NCBI GenBank assembly: GCA_030066455.1
Contig: JASJBQ010000228.1
Span: 1 to 7,764, forward strand
DNA: 7,764 nt
Direction of reading: 5' to 3'
From: Desulfobacterales bacterium
Lineage (GTDB): Bacteria > Desulfobacterota > Desulfobacteria > Desulfobacterales > UBA5852
Of this stretch, positions 6,168-7,764 are shown one piece after another. Position 1 is the stretch's first letter. Every line of letters begins with the position of its first letter. Position numbers and translations under genes: made by a program. Below the pieces are notes generated by a model. That model saw nothing but the letters and a program-made list of their open reading frames with translations, was not told where the DNA came from and made no database searches.

Positions 6168-6289
6168 GACGGTCTTGTAAAATGTTCGAGAAACTGCCCG
6201 AGAAGAATGAGGAATAAGGCGTAGGACAGCTAAGTTGCAAGTGCGAGGGATACACGTAATGCCGCTATCGGGCATTTTACAAAACCGCC
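6168..6289. mobile_element. MITE-like 122-bp element with inverted ends in the parC leader
   Basis: The arms 6168-6191 and 6266-6289 are inverted repeats: the outer 17 positions match at 15, and over all 24 positions 19 are Watson-Crick and 2 are G-T. Both mismatches in the outer 17 are A-C on the plus strand, so in minus-strand RNA they would be G-U and the outer stem would pair fully. The 74-base core has no convincing gene; a 66-codon minus-strand frame crosses it but has no recognisable features. I see no obvious target-site duplication. The right end lies one base before the parC Shine-Dalgarno, so a folded plus-strand transcript would place a long stem directly against the ribosome binding site. 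Size and terminal inverted repeats suggest a non-autonomous element, but a regulatory leader is also possible. Confidence 0.5.
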
Positions 6290-6294
6290 AGGGA
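6290..6294 (+). promoter_or_regulatory. parC Shine-Dalgarno AGGGA
   Basis: AGGGA is followed by seven bases and the parC ATG at 6302. It lies immediately outside the right inverted repeat of the preceding element, so access to it could depend on how that repeat folds. Confidence 0.65.
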
Positions 6295-6301
6295 TAAAAG
6301 T

Positions 6302-7764
6302 ATGAGTGCCACCGTTATCAACGACAGCGCCGAGCGGATCGCGCTGGCCGACTTCACCGAGCGGGCCTACCGCGACTACGCCATGTACGTCATCCTGGAC
6401 CGGGCCCTGCCGCACATCGGCGACGGGCTCAAGCCGGTTCAGCGCCGCATCGTCTATGCCATGAGCGAGCTGGGGCTCAAGGCCACGGCCAAGTACAAGA
6501 AATCGGCCCGCACGGTGGGCGACGTGCTGGGCAAGTTCCATCCCCACGGGGACAGCGCCTGCTACGAAGCCATGGTCCTCATGGCCCAGCCCTTTTCCTA
6601 CCGCTACCCCCTGATCGACGGGCAGGGCAACTGGGGCGCTCCGGACGACCCCAAGTCCTTTGCGGCCATGCGCTACACCGAGGCCCGGCTGTCCTTCTTC
6701 GCCGATCTCCTGCTGGCCGAAACCGGCCAGGGCACGGTGGACTGGATTCCCAACTTCGACGGCACGCTCGAAGAGCCGGCCGTGTTGCCGGCCCGCCTGC
6801 CCCACGTGCTGCTGAACGGCACCACCGGGATCGCCGTGGGCATGGCCACCGACATCCCGCCCCACAACCTGCGCGAGCTGGCCGCGGCCTGCATCCATCT
6901 GCTCCAGCACCCCAAGGCCGAGCTGGACGAACTGATGGCGCACCTGCCGGGGCCGGATTTTCCCACGGCCGCCGAAATCATCACGCCCGCCGAAGATATC
7001 CGCCAGATCTACGCCACGGGCACGGGCAGCCTGCGCATGCGCGCCCGGCACGAGTTCGAGAACGGGGACATCGTGATCACGGCCCTGCCGCACCAGGCGT
7101 CCGGGGCCAAGGTCCTGGAGCAGATCGCCGCCCAGATGCAGGCCAAGAAACTGCCCATGGTGGCCGACCTGCGTGACGAATCCGACCACGAGGATCCCAC
7201 CCGGCTGGTGATCGTGCCGCGCTCCAACCGCGTGGACCGCGACGTCCTCCTGGCCCATCTTTACGCCACCACCGATCTGGAGCGCACCTACCGCGTCAAC
7301 CTGAACGTCATCGGGCTGAACGGCCGCCCCCAGGTGAAGGACCTGCGCACGCTGCTCAAGGAGTGGCTCGTCTTCCGTCAGGAAACCGTGCGGCGACGCC
7401 TCCAGCACCGGCTGGACAAGATCACCAAGCGGCTGCACATCCTCGAGGGCCTCCTGATCGCCTACCTCAACATCGACGAGGTCATCCGGATCATCCGCAC
7501 CGAAGACGAACCCAAACCGGTATTGCAGAAGCGGTTCAAGCTGAGCGCCACCCAGGCCGAGGCCATTCTGGAGATGAAGCTGCGGCATCTGGCCCGACTG
7601 GAGGAGATCAAGATCCGCGGCGAGCAGGAGGAACTGGCGGCCGAGCGCCAAACGCTCGAGAAGACCCTGGGTTCGCGCCCCCGCCTGCGCACCCTGATCC
7701 GCAAGGAGATCGAGGCCGATGCCAAAAAATACGGCGATGCGCGGCGCGCCCCCATCGTAAGGCG
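6302..7764 (+). CDS. parC: DNA topoisomerase IV subunit A (ParC), cut by the window's right edge
   Basis: 487 complete codons are visible with no stop; E. coli ParC has 752 residues, so roughly the last third (the C-terminal beta-pinwheel DNA-wrapping domain) lies outside the window. ParC is the DNA cleavage and rejoining half of topoisomerase IV. The breakage-reunion domain is nearly complete: [18 protein letters not shown] (33-50), the winged-helix motif [13 protein letters not shown] (78-90), the catalytic Arg124-Tyr125 in [10 protein letters not shown], then the tower and the coiled-coil arm ending around KIRGEQEEL. The match to E. coli ParC is close throughout. Ser85 and Glu89, equivalent to E. 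coli Ser80 and Glu84, are the quinolone-sensitive type residues. The ATG at 6302 has AGGGA seven bases upstream. parE lies upstream on the same strand; whether the two are co-transcribed through the repeat-filled spacer is unclear. Confidence 0.97.
   Translation, partial: MSATVINDSAERIALADFTERAYRDYAMYVILDRALPHIGDGLKPVQRRIVYAMSELGLKATAKYKKSARTVGDVLGKFHPHGDSACYEAMVLMAQPFSYRYPLIDGQGNWGAPDDPKSFAAMRYTEARLSFFADLLLAETGQGTVDWIPNFDGTLEEPAVLPARLPHVLLNGTTGIAVGMATDIPPHNLRELAAACIHLLQHPKAELDELMAHLPGPDFPTAAEIITPAEDIRQIYATGTGSLRMRARHEFENGDIVITALPHQASGAKVLEQIAAQMQAKKLPMVADLRDESDHEDPTRLVIVPRSNRVDRDVLLAHLYATTDLERTYRVNLNVIGLNGRPQVKDLRTLLKEWLVFRQETVRRRLQHRLDKITKRLHILEGLLIAYLNIDEVIRIIRTEDEPKPVLQKRFKLSATQAEAILEMKLRHLARLEEIKIRGEQEELAAERQTLEKTLGSRPRLRTLIRKEIEADAKKYGDARRAPIVR

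Noticed and set aside
6055..6255. Minus-strand 66-codon frame in the parE-parC spacer
   Set aside because: It crosses both repeat elements and has no recognised features; it is better explained as an open frame within repeats.
6160..6297. Target-site duplication flanking the MITE-like element
   Set aside because: The flanks (ending TAATTAG on the left, starting AGGGATA on the right) share no convincing direct repeat, so insertion is not directly shown.
6230..7651. Long minus-strand open frame of 473 codons opposite parC
   Set aside because: It lies antisense to the unmistakable parC sequence, is low-complexity (Gly, Gln, Val, His rich) as expected from high-GC antisense frames, and has no recognisable domain.

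Overview
The window is GC-rich chromosomal DNA with a core-gene character, interrupted by AT-richer spacers that carry repeats. It holds six genes. Two adjacent same-strand genes for topoisomerase IV, parE (complete) and parC (cut by the right edge), read close to the enterobacterial proteins. The other genes are a YheT-type alpha/beta hydrolase, an AI-2E/PerM-type membrane protein, a two-CBS-domain protein and a small uncharacterised protein with SLOG-like glycine motifs. The gene mix and the style of the spacer repeats suggest a Desulfobacterota (former Deltaproteobacteria) genome. That assignment is inference from recall: there is no rRNA or other taxonomic marker here.

Layout: bases 1-152 are AT-rich spacer with a degenerate heptamer pattern. 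Bases 153-1803 hold two minus-strand genes, hydrolase first and then the SLOG-like protein, probably co-transcribed. Bases 1804-2265 are non-coding: a clean array of eight heptamers (1879-1934), a 10-bp inverted repeat forming a two-step stem-loop (1976-2028), a second hairpin (2027-2046) and a sigma70-like promoter. The AI-2E permease (2266-3378, plus) converges on the CBS gene (3388-3849, minus) with 9 bases between them, and a hairpin spans both stop codons. Bases 3850-4136 are a divergent spacer with a probable parE promoter. parE is 4137-6017 and parC starts at 6302.

The 284 bases between parE and parC contain two separate symmetric structures: an odd-length 99-bp palindrome in one register without indels (6026-6124), and a 122-bp stretch bounded by 24-bp imperfect inverted repeats (6168-6289) that ends one base before the parC Shine-Dalgarno. 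They look like small dispersed or MITE-like elements inserted between two genes whose products form one A2B2 enzyme.

Functionally, ParE (ATPase and TOPRIM) and ParC (DNA cleavage) make topoisomerase IV, which decatenates daughter chromosomes. The other genes have no evident link to that role. I see no phage, CRISPR, toxin-antitoxin or defence system. The items most worth a second look are the repeats and the uncharacterised small protein. Two gene starts should be shorter than the longest open frame suggests: the hydrolase at 1803 and parE at 4137.
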